A DNA stretch of 64,000 nucleotides. Origin: an uncultured Sulfitobacter sp. Lineage in GTDB: Bacteria > Pseudomonadota > Alphaproteobacteria > Rhodobacterales > Rhodobacteraceae. The stretch lies in assembly GCA_947501805.1 (NCBI GenBank), contig CANMXJ010000004.1:124001-188000 (forward strand), written 5' to 3'. The translations under genes and the position numbers were made by a program. Shown here piece after piece: positions 44,938-53,962 of this stretch. Within the stretch, counting starts at the first letter, position 1. Each line of letters begins with the position of its first letter. The notes beneath the pieces are model-generated. The model was not told the origin of the DNA. It was given only the letters and a program-made list of their open reading frames with translations, and made no database searches.

Positions 44938-46077
44938 TCAGCCGATCATCGGGCCACCTGGACCGACGGTTTCATCGTAATGGCGCTTGAGCCGCATCAG
45001 GGCAATCCGAAGGACGATCTTGCCTGAACGCGCTGACCAACCCAACCGTTTCTCGGTGGTTTCCAGCCCTTCCAGATAGCAACAACACCGCAAGGCGACG
45101 TCCGACAAACCCTGCCCCAGATGCTCCAACGCTGTCTTGACGCGTGCGCGCGCCTCTGCAGGTGCGCCTGATCCATTATTGCCAACTGCACTGCCCGATT
45201 GCGTTCCGGCAGTCAGGAAATGATCCCAGTTCTGGGCCACTGAGGCATCCATTTGAGCAAGCTCGAAGTCCTCGCGCAATCGCTCACCGGCATGGACCAA
45301 CGCATCAGACAAGAATGGCGTGCCGTCCTTGTCTCGTCGCCGGGCCAAGGCGCTCAGCGGGCTTTCCCCGATTGGCATGCGCGCGCGATTGGCAGAGATA
45401 TCATCCTCTGAAGGTTCCGGTGCCATTTTCCCGTAGGAAAACGCCGCCGGCGCTTCGGCCATACCGCTGGCAGGCGCCGGGGTCATACCGAATTCTTCCA
45501 GAAAATCGGCCAGTGCTGCGCGTCCCGCGGTTGTAATATGGTAGCGTACAATACGTCCTGTATTTGCCGGTGAAATCCAGTCTTTGAGTGCCATGGCCTG
45601 CGCCACCGCAGCATCCACTACCGCGGATCGTGTGCTGTTGCCGGAAGGTGCATCGCGGACAACCACAGCCTTGTCCATATCCGCCGCAACAGCCAACACG
45701 GCACCCCTTTCACACAACCGCCGCAACACGCGCATCGCCTCACGTGCCAAGGTTGCATCGTCAGGAATTGCTTTGCTTGGTGCGGGTGTCTTCATCTTGG
45801 CATCCTTCTTGTAGACAGAATGGGTCGTCGCAGTTGCGGCGCGGTTCTGATTGCCAAGTTTGCGCAGCACGGCATCAACCAGCGGATCATCGCGGCGCAT
45901 CTCTACCTTGCGAATCTGGCGCAGCACTGTGGAGGCATGACAGCCGGCAGCCCGCGCCAACACCCGGATCGGTGCCCCGTTTTCTGTGTGTGCAATGTAG
46001 TGGCGTGCGCCGGTGGGCACCCAATTTGGCAAAGGCCCAGAGGACTCCGGCCCGCCCGTTTCCACATGTTGTCCCAT
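44938..46077 (-). CDS. DUF6456 protein with N-terminal helix-turn-helix
   Basis: A 379-aa protein. Near residues 35-70 is a putative helix-turn-helix (APIRVLARAAGCHASTVLRQI). A middle region carries a second winged-helix-like segment (HITTAGRAALADFLEEF), and the C-terminal ~150 residues match DUF6456 (PIGESPLSALARRRDKDG, AGERLREDFELAQM, CYLEGLETTEKRLGW, GKIVLRIALMRLKRHY). It is likely a DNA-binding regulator specific to Rhodobacterales and relatives; targets are unknown. The ATG at 46077 is chosen because GAAGGA precedes it by six bases. The divergent gap holds a DnaA box and 9-bp direct repeats. Confidence 0.82.
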   Translation of the reverse strand: MGQHVETGGPESSGPLPNWVPTGARHYIAHTENGAPIRVLARAAGCHASTVLRQIRKVEMRRDDPLVDAVLRKLGNQNRAATATTHSVYKKDAKMKTPAPSKAIPDDATLAREAMRVLRRLCERGAVLAVAADMDKAVVVRDAPSGNSTRSAVVDAAVAQAMALKDWISPANTGRIVRYHITTAGRAALADFLEEFGMTPAPASGMAEAPAAFSYGKMAPEPSEDDISANRARMPIGESPLSALARRRDKDGTPFLSDALVHAGERLREDFELAQMDASVAQNWDHFLTAGTQSGSAVGNNGSGAPAEARARVKTALEHLGQGLSDVALRCCCYLEGLETTEKRLGWSARSGKIVLRIALMRLKRHYDETVGPGGPMIG

Positions 46078-46112
46078 ACCCATTCCTTCAACGTGTTCCT
46101 GTTTTTCAGAAG

Positions 46113-46179
46113 TTATCCACAGATTTATCGACACAACCTAAAATTGCATTTGTTACCTGATCGTTAAAATCTGATCGTT
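46113..46179. promoter_or_regulatory. AT-rich divergent region with DnaA box and direct repeats
   Basis: TTATCCACA at 46113-46121 is a perfect DnaA-box consensus. CTGATCGTT occurs at 46157-46165 and again at 46171-46179, a 14-bp period, suggesting adjacent binding sites. A GGCGG/CCGCC hairpin is at 46227-46240. The whole 250-bp gap between the DUF6456 and DUF6477 genes is AT-rich compared with its surroundings. Confidence 0.45.
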
Positions 46180-46327
46180 TTGTCAGCATTGTTTCTAAAA
46201 CATAAACAGTTGTGAAAGGTCCGAACGGCGGAAATCCGCCATACGCAACACCCCTATAGGTTGTGCAATGTTGTGCTCGAAACAAGGCACCTCTGCTTTT
46301 TTGATCCACAGCTACAAGGACATACCC

Positions 46328-46633
46328 ATGCAAGATCTGCTTACCATGCTGAACACTCTGCACCGCCCTCGCCTGATGATGCGGGCCGCTCGCATTGGGG
46401 CACAGGATTATCGGCGTGCGTCACATTTGCCACGCCTGTTGGGCTACGGAATCCTGCCGCGCCATGGATCGGCATTGATCAAGTTGATGGAGATGGACGC
46501 TGCTTTGGAGGACCAGCGTGTCAGCTGCGATGCGAGCTATAGCTTGATCCGGCATCTGGATGTGCTGATCGCAATGGTGGGAGAGGCCCGCGAGCTGAAA
46601 GCAACGCAGGCCCCTGAATCTGTTGACACATAG
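46328..46633 (+). CDS. DUF6477 family protein
   Basis: A 101-aa, mostly helical protein. RPRLMMRAARIGAQDYRRASHLPRLLGYG followed by LEDQRVSCDASYSLIRHLDVLIAMVGEARELK matches DUF6477, a family largely confined to Rhodobacterales with no known function. AAGGA lies about nine bases before the ATG at 46328. It is divergent from the DUF6456 regulator and ends 2 bp from the converging MttB-family gene. A regulatory link with DUF6456 is an inference from arrangement only. Confidence 0.8.
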   Translation: MQDLLTMLNTLHRPRLMMRAARIGAQDYRRASHLPRLLGYGILPRHGSALIKLMEMDAALEDQRVSCDASYSLIRHLDVLIAMVGEARELKATQAPESVDT

Positions 46634-46635
46634 AC

Positions 46636-48174
46636 CTACATAAAGGCGTCAGGCTCTGCCGCTTTTTTCTGGGCGACATAGGCATCAAGAGCTTCGCGGA
46701 TGCCTGCATCCAATGCGGGTTGCTGGTAGTCCGCGAGCATCTTTTCCACGCGGGCCGTTGCAAGGGACTGCGTGTCGCGTGCCCCCTCGTCTTCCCATGT
46801 CTCGAAAGGTTTGTAATCCAGCAGGTCGGATTTCCAGAAGGCGGATTTGAAATTCGCCTGCGTGTGGGCACAACCAAGGTAATGTCCACCCGGCCCGACT
46901 TCGCGGATCGCATCCATTGCTTGCGCATTTTCGTCCATCTGCACGCCTTTTGCGAAATGGTGCAGCGCGCCAAGCTGGTCGGCATCCATCACGAATTTCT
47001 CAAACGAGCTGACCAGCCCGCCTTCAAGCCAACCGCATGAATGCAGCATGAAGTTGACGCCGGACAGCAGGCCCATGTTCAAACTATTTGCAGTTTCATA
47101 AGCCGCCTGTGCGTCGGGTAGTTTTGATCCACAAAATGATCCGGCAGATCGGTATGGCAGGTTCAGACGCCTTGCCAGCTGGCCTGCGCCATAGGTGATA
47201 TGGGACGCTTCGGGTGTGCCGAATGTCGGCGCACCGGAGTTCATATCAATGGATGTGACAAACGCTCCCATGATCACCGGCGCACCCGGACGCACCAGTT
47301 GGGAATAGGCAATCCCTGCCAGTGCTTCGGCCAACACTTGTGTCAATGTGCCCGCAATCGACACCGGTGCCATCGCGCCGCCCACAATAAAGGGCGAGAT
47401 GATGCAGGCCTGATTGTTCTTGGCGTAAACTTCCAGCGCGCCCATCATTACATCGTCGAATGTCATGGGAGAGTTGATGTTGATCAGCGATGTCATCACG
47501 GTATTTTGCTGCACAAAACTCTCACCAAAGAGGATGCCGCACATATCAACCGAATCCTGCGCACGGCTTGGTTCCGTGACCGAGCCCATGAACGGCTTGT
47601 CACTCAACGTCATATGCGCGTGCAGCATGTCCAGATGCCGTTTGTTCACGGCAATATCTGTCGGCTCACATACCGTGCCACCCGAATGGTGCAGCCACTT
47701 GGACATATAGCCCAGCTTCACGAATTTGTTGAAATCCGCCATTGTTGCATAACGTCGCCCACCGGCCGCGTCACGCACAAACGGTGGACCATAAACAGGT
47801 GCCAGAACAAGGTTCTTGCCGCCCACCACGACATTGCGTTCCGGGTTGCGGGCATGTTGGGTATAGTGCGACGGGGCTGTTTCACATAATTTGCGCGCCA
47901 GACCCCGTGGGATGCGCACACGTTCGCCGTCAATATCAGCTCCGGCGTCACGCCAGCGTTCGATCGCTGCCGGATTATCTGGCATATTGATGCCGATTTC
48001 TTCCAAGACCGTTTCGGCATTGTATTCGATCACCTCCAGCGCCTCTTCGGTCAGCACCTCGAAGTTTGGAATATTGCGCTCGATGAACTTTGCCGTTTCA
48101 AACGACACTGCACTGCGTTCTGCGCGCCGTGCGGCACCGCCGCCACCCCGTCCGCGCCGTGCTGTTTCTGCCAT
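46636..48174 (-). CDS. MttB-family methyltransferase without pyrrolysine
   Basis: A 512-aa COG5598 (trimethylamine methyltransferase, MttB) protein. After a Gly/Arg-rich start it follows the family barrel: IEYNAETVLEEIGINMPDNP, RIPRGLARKLCETAPSHYTQH, GVNFMLHSCGWLEGGLVSS and KFVMDADQLG. The frame has no in-frame amber codon, so it is a non-pyrrolysine homologue. Such proteins include glycine-betaine and related quaternary-amine demethylases that pass methyl groups to a corrinoid protein. No corrinoid protein or activase gene is adjacent, so the substrate is open. GAGG precedes the ATG at 48174 by eight bases. Confidence 0.9.
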   Translation of the reverse strand: MAETARRGRGGGGAARRAERSAVSFETAKFIERNIPNFEVLTEEALEVIEYNAETVLEEIGINMPDNPAAIERWRDAGADIDGERVRIPRGLARKLCETAPSHYTQHARNPERNVVVGGKNLVLAPVYGPPFVRDAAGGRRYATMADFNKFVKLGYMSKWLHHSGGTVCEPTDIAVNKRHLDMLHAHMTLSDKPFMGSVTEPSRAQDSVDMCGILFGESFVQQNTVMTSLININSPMTFDDVMMGALEVYAKNNQACIISPFIVGGAMAPVSIAGTLTQVLAEALAGIAYSQLVRPGAPVIMGAFVTSIDMNSGAPTFGTPEASHITYGAGQLARRLNLPYRSAGSFCGSKLPDAQAAYETANSLNMGLLSGVNFMLHSCGWLEGGLVSSFEKFVMDADQLGALHHFAKGVQMDENAQAMDAIREVGPGGHYLGCAHTQANFKSAFWKSDLLDYKPFETWEDEGARDTQSLATARVEKMLADYQQPALDAGIREALDAYVAQKKAAEPDAFM

Positions 48175-48402
48175 GGTCATATCCTCACGCCAAGATTTTC
48201 CCTCTGCTACACCAATCCGCCAGTTCGCTTCGCGCAATTACCGTCCCTTGCGGTAAAAAAGCGACATTACGTCTGCCGCTTTCTTTTTTGGCCCTGAAAG
48301 ATGCGGAGGGGCGGGAAAAACCCCCATTATTTCCTTTTGATAAAGCGGCTCCCTCTCAATCCGCCACTTGCCACCAAAGCCCGCGCCACATAATCAAGCA
48401 GC

Positions 48403-49977
48403 ATGAGCAAAACAATCGCCCCCACCGACCACGACCGCCTGCTGATCATTGATTTTGGCAGCCAGGTGACCCAGTTAATCGCCCGCCGCCTGCGTGAATT
48501 GCATGTGTTCTGCGAAATCCATCCCTTTAATGCGGTCAACGATACCTTTCTGGCGGAATTTGATCCCAAAGCAGTTATCCTCTCCGGCGGACCCGCTTCG
48601 GTCTTTGCCGAAGGATCACCGCGCCCGCCTGCCAAGGTTTTCGATTTGAATGTGCCGATCCTCGGGATCTGCTACGGCCAACAGGTGATGATGGAAATGC
48701 TGGGCGGAAAGGTCGAACGCGGCCACAAGACAGCTGAGTTCGGTCGGGCTTATGTTACACCAGAGGCCGAAAAACTTGACCTGCTGCAAGGCTGGTTCAC
48801 GACAGACAAAGAACAGGTCTGGATGAGCCACGGCGACCACGTCAGTAAAATCGCGCCCGGTTTTGCAGTTTACGGCACCTCGCCCAACGCGCCATTTGCG
48901 ATCACTGCCGACACCAGCCGCAACTTTTATGCCGTGCAATTCCACCCCGAGGTGCATCATACGCCCAACGGCGCAAAGCTTTACGAGAATTTCGTGCGCC
49001 TTGCCGGGTTCAAGGGTGATTGGACCATGAGCGCCTACCGCGAAGAAGCCATCGCCGCGATCCGTGAGCAGGTTGGCACCGAAAAAGTCATCTGCGGTCT
49101 TTCCGGCGGTGTTGATTCTTCTGTTGCTGCGGTTCTGATACACGAGGCAATCGGCGATCAGCTGACCTGCGTTTTTGTGGACCATGGTCTGTTGCGCAAG
49201 GGTGAAGCCGAAGAAGTCGTGACCATGTTCCGCGATAACTACAACATGCCGCTGATCCACGCGGACGAGCAGGAATTGTTTCTTGGCGCACTGGACGGTC
49301 AGGACGACCCCGAAACCAAACGCAAGATCATCGGCAAGCTGTTTATTGATGTCTTCCAGAAACACGCCAAAGAGGTCGGTGACGCCAAATTCCTTGCCCA
49401 AGGTACGCTGTATCCTGATGTAATCGAATCGGTCAGCTTTTCCGGTGGCCCTTCAGTCACGATCAAATCGCACCACAATGTCGGCGGGCTGCCTGAAAAA
49501 ATGGGCCTGAAACTTGTCGAACCGTTGCGGGAGTTGTTCAAAGACGAAGTGCGCGCCCTTGGTGTCGAACTAGGCTTGCCGAAATCATTCATTGGCCGTC
49601 ACCCTTTCCCCGGTCCGGGTCTTGCGATCCGCTGTCCCGGCGAAATCACCCGCCCCAAGCTGGAGATCTTGCGCGAAGCCGATGCCGTCTACATCGACCA
49701 AATCCGCAAGCACGGGCTGTATGACGAAATCTGGCAGGCCTTCGTCGCTATTTTGCCGGTGCGCACAGTTGGCGTCATGGGCGACGGGCGCACCTATGAT
49801 TTTGCCTGCGCGCTTCGTGCGGTCACCTCTGTTGATGGCATGACGGCCGATTATTACCCGTTTACCCATGAATTTCTGGGTGAAACTGCCACACGGATCA
49901 TCAACGAAGTGCCGGGTATTAACCGTGTGACCTATGACATTACCTCAAAACCTCCCGGTACAATCGAATGGGAGTGA
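48403..49977 (+). CDS. guaA: GMP synthase (glutamine-hydrolysing)
   Basis: A 524-aa enzyme converting XMP to GMP. The N-terminal class-I glutaminase has the nucleophile Cys90 in GICYGQQ and the His/Glu of FHPEVHHT. The ATP-pyrophosphatase domain has the P-loop [12 protein letters not shown] near residue 230. The C-terminal dimerisation domain ends [20 protein letters not shown] and [18 protein letters not shown]. Length and motifs are standard. Its end overlaps the next gene by 10 bases, beginning a four-gene run of unrelated small proteins. Confidence 0.98.
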   Translation: MSKTIAPTDHDRLLIIDFGSQVTQLIARRLRELHVFCEIHPFNAVNDTFLAEFDPKAVILSGGPASVFAEGSPRPPAKVFDLNVPILGICYGQQVMMEMLGGKVERGHKTAEFGRAYVTPEAEKLDLLQGWFTTDKEQVWMSHGDHVSKIAPGFAVYGTSPNAPFAITADTSRNFYAVQFHPEVHHTPNGAKLYENFVRLAGFKGDWTMSAYREEAIAAIREQVGTEKVICGLSGGVDSSVAAVLIHEAIGDQLTCVFVDHGLLRKGEAEEVVTMFRDNYNMPLIHADEQELFLGALDGQDDPETKRKIIGKLFIDVFQKHAKEVGDAKFLAQGTLYPDVIESVSFSGGPSVTIKSHHNVGGLPEKMGLKLVEPLRELFKDEVRALGVELGLPKSFIGRHPFPGPGLAIRCPGEITRPKLEILREADAVYIDQIRKHGLYDEIWQAFVAILPVRTVGVMGDGRTYDFACALRAVTSVDGMTADYYPFTHEFLGETATRIINEVPGINRVTYDITSKPPGTIEWE

Positions 49978-50246
49978 CCCTGCACGGTTACCTGCGTTGT
50001 GCAAATGAAGCAGAAGCGATGCGCGTGCGCGGGGCGTTGGACGCCCATATTCAACTGACACGAGCCGAAGCGGGCTGCGTGTCCTTTGAGGTCACAGCGA
50101 CAGATGATCCGCTGGTTTGGGAAGTTGCGGAAGAATTCACCGATCCTGCTGCTTTCACCGCGCACAACACGCGTGCGGGCGCATCGGCATGGGCCGCAGA
50201 AACCAAAGGTATTACCCGCGATTATACCATTAAAGGCATGCCATGA
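49968..50246 (+). CDS. Antibiotic biosynthesis monooxygenase (ABM) domain protein
   Basis: A 92-aa ferredoxin-like fold of the ABM/quinol monooxygenase type. The pattern [34 protein letters not shown] with [18 protein letters not shown] is typical of YgiN-like dimers that oxidise quinols or handle small aromatics. The real substrate is unknown. The ATG lies within the end of guaA (10-bp overlap) and its stop overlaps the next gene (ATGA), so it is co-translated in the guaA operon. Confidence 0.85.
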   Translation: MGVTLHGYLRCANEAEAMRVRGALDAHIQLTRAEAGCVSFEVTATDDPLVWEVAEEFTDPAAFTAHNTRAGASAWAAETKGITRDYTIKGMP

Positions 50247-51106
50247 ATTCGAACCTGCGGGCGGCCTTGTGGATGCTCGGGGCGATTTTCAGCTTTACCA
50301 CAATGGCCATTGCAGGACGCGAGTTGAGCGCGGATTTCGATACGTTTGAGATCATGATGTACCGCTCCGCCATTGGATTGTTGATTGTATCCGTTGCGGC
50401 CTATGCCACAGGTGCCTATCGCCAGATTGGCACTGGCAAATGGGGCACGCATCTTGTCCGCAATATCTTTCATTTCGCGGGGCAGAACCTGTGGTTTTAT
50501 GCGGTCACTGTCGTCCCGCTGGCGCAGGTCTTCGCGCTTGAATTCACTTCGCCTCTTTGGGTTATTGTTCTTTCCCCGCTGCTGTTGGGGGAACGCCTAA
50601 CCTTCGTGCGCAGCATAGCGGCTCTCATGGGGTTTATCGGTATCCTGATTGTTGCACGCCCGGACATGGCCAGTTTGAACGCCGGCATCCTTGCTGCTGC
50701 TTCCTGTGCGGTCTTCTTCGCCCTCACCTATGTCTTTACCAAGCACTTGACCCGCACCGAGAGCATAACCGCAATCATGTTCTACCTCACGTTCCTGCAA
50801 CTAATTTTTGGCTTGATTACAGCGGGTTATGATGGTGACATCATGACGCCTTCACTTTCCAATCTGCCTTTGCTGGCCCTTGTGGGTTGCTGCGGTGTGC
50901 TTGCCCATTTCTGCATCACCAAGGCCCTGACCATCGCTCCGGCAACGGTTGTGGCGCCGCTTGATTTTGCCAGACTGCCGATTATCGCAATTGCCGCCAT
51001 GTTGATCTATAACGAGGCTATAGACGTCTGGGTGATCGTCGGTGCCGTCGTGATTTTTGCGGGCAATTACCTCAATATCTGGGTCGAAACACGCAGATCC
51101 GCATGA
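50243..51106 (+). CDS. EamA/DMT-family transporter (first of two)
   Basis: A 287-aa protein with ten predicted helices in two EamA repeats. It opens AALWMLGAIFSFTTMAIAGREL, has GERLTFVRSIAALMGFIGILIVARPD after repeat one, and LDFARLPIIAIAAMLIYNEAIDVWVIVGA in repeat two, which are drug/metabolite transporter signatures. It probably exports a small metabolite or amino acid; the substrate is unknown. Coupled to the ABM gene by ATGA overlap and followed 42 bp later by a second, not closely related EamA gene. Confidence 0.9.
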   Translation: MNSNLRAALWMLGAIFSFTTMAIAGRELSADFDTFEIMMYRSAIGLLIVSVAAYATGAYRQIGTGKWGTHLVRNIFHFAGQNLWFYAVTVVPLAQVFALEFTSPLWVIVLSPLLLGERLTFVRSIAALMGFIGILIVARPDMASLNAGILAAASCAVFFALTYVFTKHLTRTESITAIMFYLTFLQLIFGLITAGYDGDIMTPSLSNLPLLALVGCCGVLAHFCITKALTIAPATVVAPLDFARLPIIAIAAMLIYNEAIDVWVIVGAVVIFAGNYLNIWVETRRSA

Positions 51107-51148
51107 AACGGGTCGCGCTTTGCCCCTGAGACGGCATAGCCTGCATAA

Positions 51149-52063
51149 ATGAACGCTCAAAAATCCATATCCAGCCGTGCTTGGGGCGAAATGTTGTTGC
51201 TTGCGGCAATCTGGGGCGCGTCTTTCGTGTCGATCCGTATTGCTTTGGACGAGGTTGGTCCGATGACGGCTGTTGCACACCGTGTTGGTTGGGCAGCCCT
51301 TGCGCTTTGGGGTGTTGTAGCGCTGATGCGCTTGCCCGTTCCGCGTGATCCGAGGGTCTGGCTGGCGTTTCTTGGCATGGGCCTGCTGAACAATGTGATT
51401 CCCTTTGGACTAATGGCATGGGGGCAGTTGCACATCGAAAGCGGTCTGACCTCGATTCTCAATGCTGCAACGGCGATTTTCGGGGTGATCATGGCCGCGG
51501 TTTTCTTTGCAGATGAACGGATCACGATGCGCAAGGCCGTTGGCGTTTGCCTTGGCTTTGCAGGTGTTGCCACCGCCATCGGGCTGGAAAATCTGCGCGC
51601 CTTCGATCTGCGCTCGCTTGCGCAACTGGCCGTTCTCGGGGGTACCATGTCATATGCTCTTGCAAGTGTCTGGGCACGCAAGAAACTCTCGGGGCAACCG
51701 CCGCAAGTCGCGGCTGCTGGCATGGTCACTGGTGCCACCGTGATCATTCTGCCACTGACATGGGTGCTTGAGGGGCCAATTTCGCTGGATTTACATCCCC
51801 GCACCATGCTTGCCATCGGTTATTATGCCATTGTCGCCACCGCGCTTGCCTATTTGCTCTATTACCGCGTTCTGGCCATGGCAGGCAGCGGCAACCTGAT
51901 GCTGGTCACGCTGCTGATCCCGCCCTTCGCGATTGTTCTTGGTGCTGTCATGCTGAACGAAACGTTGCGTCCTGCTGCCTATGGCGGATTTGCACTGCTT
52001 GCACTTGGTTTGCTGGTGCTGGACGGGCGCATCTGGCATCTGTTCACGCGCCGCGCTAGGTAG
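51149..52063 (+). CDS. EamA/DMT-family transporter (second of two)
   Basis: A 304-aa, ten-helix EamA transporter. WGEMLLLAAIWGASFVSIRIAL starts repeat one; FADERITMRKAVGVCLGFAGVATAIG ends it; repeat two has AGSGNLMLVTLLIPPFAIVLGAVMLNETL and AYGGFALLALGLLVLDGR. This is the RhaT/EamA-type metabolite exporter layout, with unknown substrate. It shares little sequence with the preceding EamA protein, so recent tandem duplication is unlikely. Confidence 0.9.
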   Translation: MNAQKSISSRAWGEMLLLAAIWGASFVSIRIALDEVGPMTAVAHRVGWAALALWGVVALMRLPVPRDPRVWLAFLGMGLLNNVIPFGLMAWGQLHIESGLTSILNAATAIFGVIMAAVFFADERITMRKAVGVCLGFAGVATAIGLENLRAFDLRSLAQLAVLGGTMSYALASVWARKKLSGQPPQVAAAGMVTGATVIILPLTWVLEGPISLDLHPRTMLAIGYYAIVATALAYLLYYRVLAMAGSGNLMLVTLLIPPFAIVLGAVMLNETLRPAAYGGFALLALGLLVLDGRIWHLFTRRAR

Positions 52064-52095
52064 GGACAACGCCACACAGCCACGGACCCAGCCCC

Positions 52096-52950
52096 ATGCT
52101 TTATTCCTCAGCCCAAGATTGGCGCGCCGCGCCGCGCCGCAAGGTTCTGGTGTTTGGCATGTCGGGTCTGGGCAAGACCCATCTGTCAGGCATCTTGCGC
52201 AACTCAGGTGCGTGGTTTCACTATTCAATCGATTACCGCATCGGCACGCGCTATGTCGGTGAAACAATTGCGGACAACGCCAAAGCCGAAGCAATGAAGG
52301 TGCCCTTCCTGCGTGATTTGCTGCTGAGTGACAGCATTTACATCGGTTCCAACATCACATTCGAAAACCTGTCACCCGTTGCTACATGGCTTGGCAAACC
52401 CGGTGATCCTTCAAAGGGCGGTTTGCCGATGGAGGAATATGTGCGCCGTCAGGAAGCCTTTCGGCAGGGCGAGATTGCGGCGCTGATGGACACAGCACAT
52501 TTTGCGAACCGAGCAAAGGAATTGTACGGATACGATCATTTTATCTGCGATACGGGCGGGTCGATCTGCGAATGGGTTGATGCGGATGACCCGAACGACC
52601 CCCTATTGACGGCGCTGTCCGAGGAATGTCTGCTGGTCTGGATCAAAGGGGACGAAGCCCATACCCAAGAGCTGATCCGACGCTTTGATCGAGCACCCAA
52701 ACCCATGGCCTACCAGCCCGAGTTTCTGGCACGGGTCTGGGCGCAGTATCTCGAAGAAAACAACTGTTCGGAGGAAGATGTTGATCCGGATGCCTTCGTG
52801 CGCTGGACTTATGCGCAGGCGCTTTCGCATCGCCAGCCCCGCTATGAGGCCATGTCAAAATGGGGCATCACCATCACCCCCGACCAGATCGGTGCGTTGA
52901 AATCCGAGGGCGATTTTGTCGACCTGATCGCGGATCGAATGCCGGGGTAA
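52096..52950 (+). CDS. P-loop NTPase/kinase-like protein of unknown function
   Basis: A 284-aa soluble protein with a Walker A motif GMSGLGKTHLS (residues ~21-31), SIDYRIGTRYVG after it, and an acidic hydrophobic strand (HFICDTGGSICEW) that could serve as Walker B. The size and single P-loop resemble small kinases such as shikimate or nucleotide kinases, but the lid and substrate motifs are not recognisable. Some Rhodobacterales homologues are simply annotated 'ATPase'. It lies 90 bp upstream of metA on the same strand. The neighbourhood gives no secure hint of its substrate. Confidence 0.75.
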   Translation: MLYSSAQDWRAAPRRKVLVFGMSGLGKTHLSGILRNSGAWFHYSIDYRIGTRYVGETIADNAKAEAMKVPFLRDLLLSDSIYIGSNITFENLSPVATWLGKPGDPSKGGLPMEEYVRRQEAFRQGEIAALMDTAHFANRAKELYGYDHFICDTGGSICEWVDADDPNDPLLTALSEECLLVWIKGDEAHTQELIRRFDRAPKPMAYQPEFLARVWAQYLEENNCSEEDVDPDAFVRWTYAQALSHRQPRYEAMSKWGITITPDQIGALKSEGDFVDLIADRMPG

Positions 52951-52967
52951 CGCTATTGTCGCATCCC

Positions 52968-53001
52968 GGTGATGCCTCCACCCTTGGCAGCTCCGCCTGC
53001 C
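52968..53001 (+). other. Two small hairpins in the metA leader
   Basis: GGTG/CACC (52968-52971, 52979-52982) and GGCAG/CTGCC (52986-52990, 52997-53001) form adjacent stems with pyrimidine-rich loops 7 and 6 nt long, 40-70 bases before the metA ATG. They do not contain the conserved elements of SAM-II that I would expect for a riboswitch. Chance hairpins remain possible. Confidence 0.3.
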
Positions 53002-53040
53002 CGCCCTATCTAACGCATTCACAATACTGGACGTACACCA

Positions 53041-53961
53041 ATGCCGATTAAACTGCCTTCCACCCTGCCTGCCTTTGACGTGCTGACGCGCGAAGGTGTG
53101 ATGGTGCTGGACGAAGATCTGGCTGCCACACAGGATATCCGCCCGCTGCGCATTGCGCTGCTCAATCTGATGCCAAAAAAAATCCAGACGGAAAACCAGT
53201 TCGCCCGCCTGATCGGTGCCACCCCGTTGCAGATCGAATTCAGTCTCTTGCGAATGTCAGACCACCGGACCCGTAATACAGCTGCTGAACACATGGAAAG
53301 CTTTTACCGCCCCGTATCCGACGTGATGGACGAAAAGTTCGATGGGTTGATCATCACAGGTGCCCCGATCGAGCATCTGGACTTTGAAGATGTAGGCTAT
53401 TGGGAAGAATTGTGTCAGGTCATGGACTGGACCCAGACACATGTGCATTCCACCTTTGGCGTCTGTTGGGGCGGCATGGCAATGATCAATTATTTCCACG
53501 GCGTGAAAAAGCACATGCTTGAACACAAGGCATTCGGCTGTTTCCGGCATCGTAACCTTGATCCGTCCTCCCCGTTTTTGCGCGGGTTTTCTGATGAATG
53601 TGTGATGCCTGTATCGCGCTGGACAGAGATGCGTCAGGCCGAAGTGGACGCGAAACCCGCGCTGAAAACGTTGCTGGGTAGTGATGAGGTTGGACCGTGT
53701 TTGATTCAAGATCCGGATCACCGCGCACTGTATGTGTTCAACCATTTTGAATATGACAGCGATACGCTCAAGCAGGAATATGACCGCGACGTGGCTGAGG
53801 GCACACCAATCAATGTGCCGTGCAATTACTATCCGGATGATGACCCCGATAACGCGCCAATCAACCGCTGGCGCAGCCATGCACATCTGCTTTATGGCAA
53901 TTGGATCAACGAGATATATCAATCTACCCCATTTGATATGGATCTGATCGGGCAAGCCTAG
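53041..53961 (+). CDS. metA: Homoserine O-acyltransferase (probably acetyl-CoA-using)
   Basis: A 306-aa MetA-family enzyme that acylates homoserine in methionine synthesis. The catalytic cysteine is Cys142 in [10 protein letters not shown], with the His/Glu of NHFEYD later. The acyl-CoA selectivity position is Glu111 in GAPIEHLDF. In this family Glu111 marks acetyl-CoA users (as in Bacillus cereus), while Gly marks succinyl-CoA users such as E. coli, so homoserine O-acetyltransferase activity is predicted. The N-terminal [17 protein letters not shown] is standard. It is followed 1 bp later by an alpha/beta hydrolase gene. Confidence 0.96.
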   Translation: MPIKLPSTLPAFDVLTREGVMVLDEDLAATQDIRPLRIALLNLMPKKIQTENQFARLIGATPLQIEFSLLRMSDHRTRNTAAEHMESFYRPVSDVMDEKFDGLIITGAPIEHLDFEDVGYWEELCQVMDWTQTHVHSTFGVCWGGMAMINYFHGVKKHMLEHKAFGCFRHRNLDPSSPFLRGFSDECVMPVSRWTEMRQAEVDAKPALKTLLGSDEVGPCLIQDPDHRALYVFNHFEYDSDTLKQEYDRDVAEGTPINVPCNYYPDDDPDNAPINRWRSHAHLLYGNWINEIYQSTPFDMDLIGQA

Positions 53962-53962
53962 G

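Noticed and set aside
46636-48174. Pyrrolysine-containing trimethylamine methyltransferase
   Set aside because: There is no in-frame amber codon and no pyl genes nearby; it belongs to the non-pyrrolysine branch.
52951-53040. SAM-II riboswitch before metA
   Set aside because: The conserved pseudoknot sequence elements expected for SAM-II are not present.
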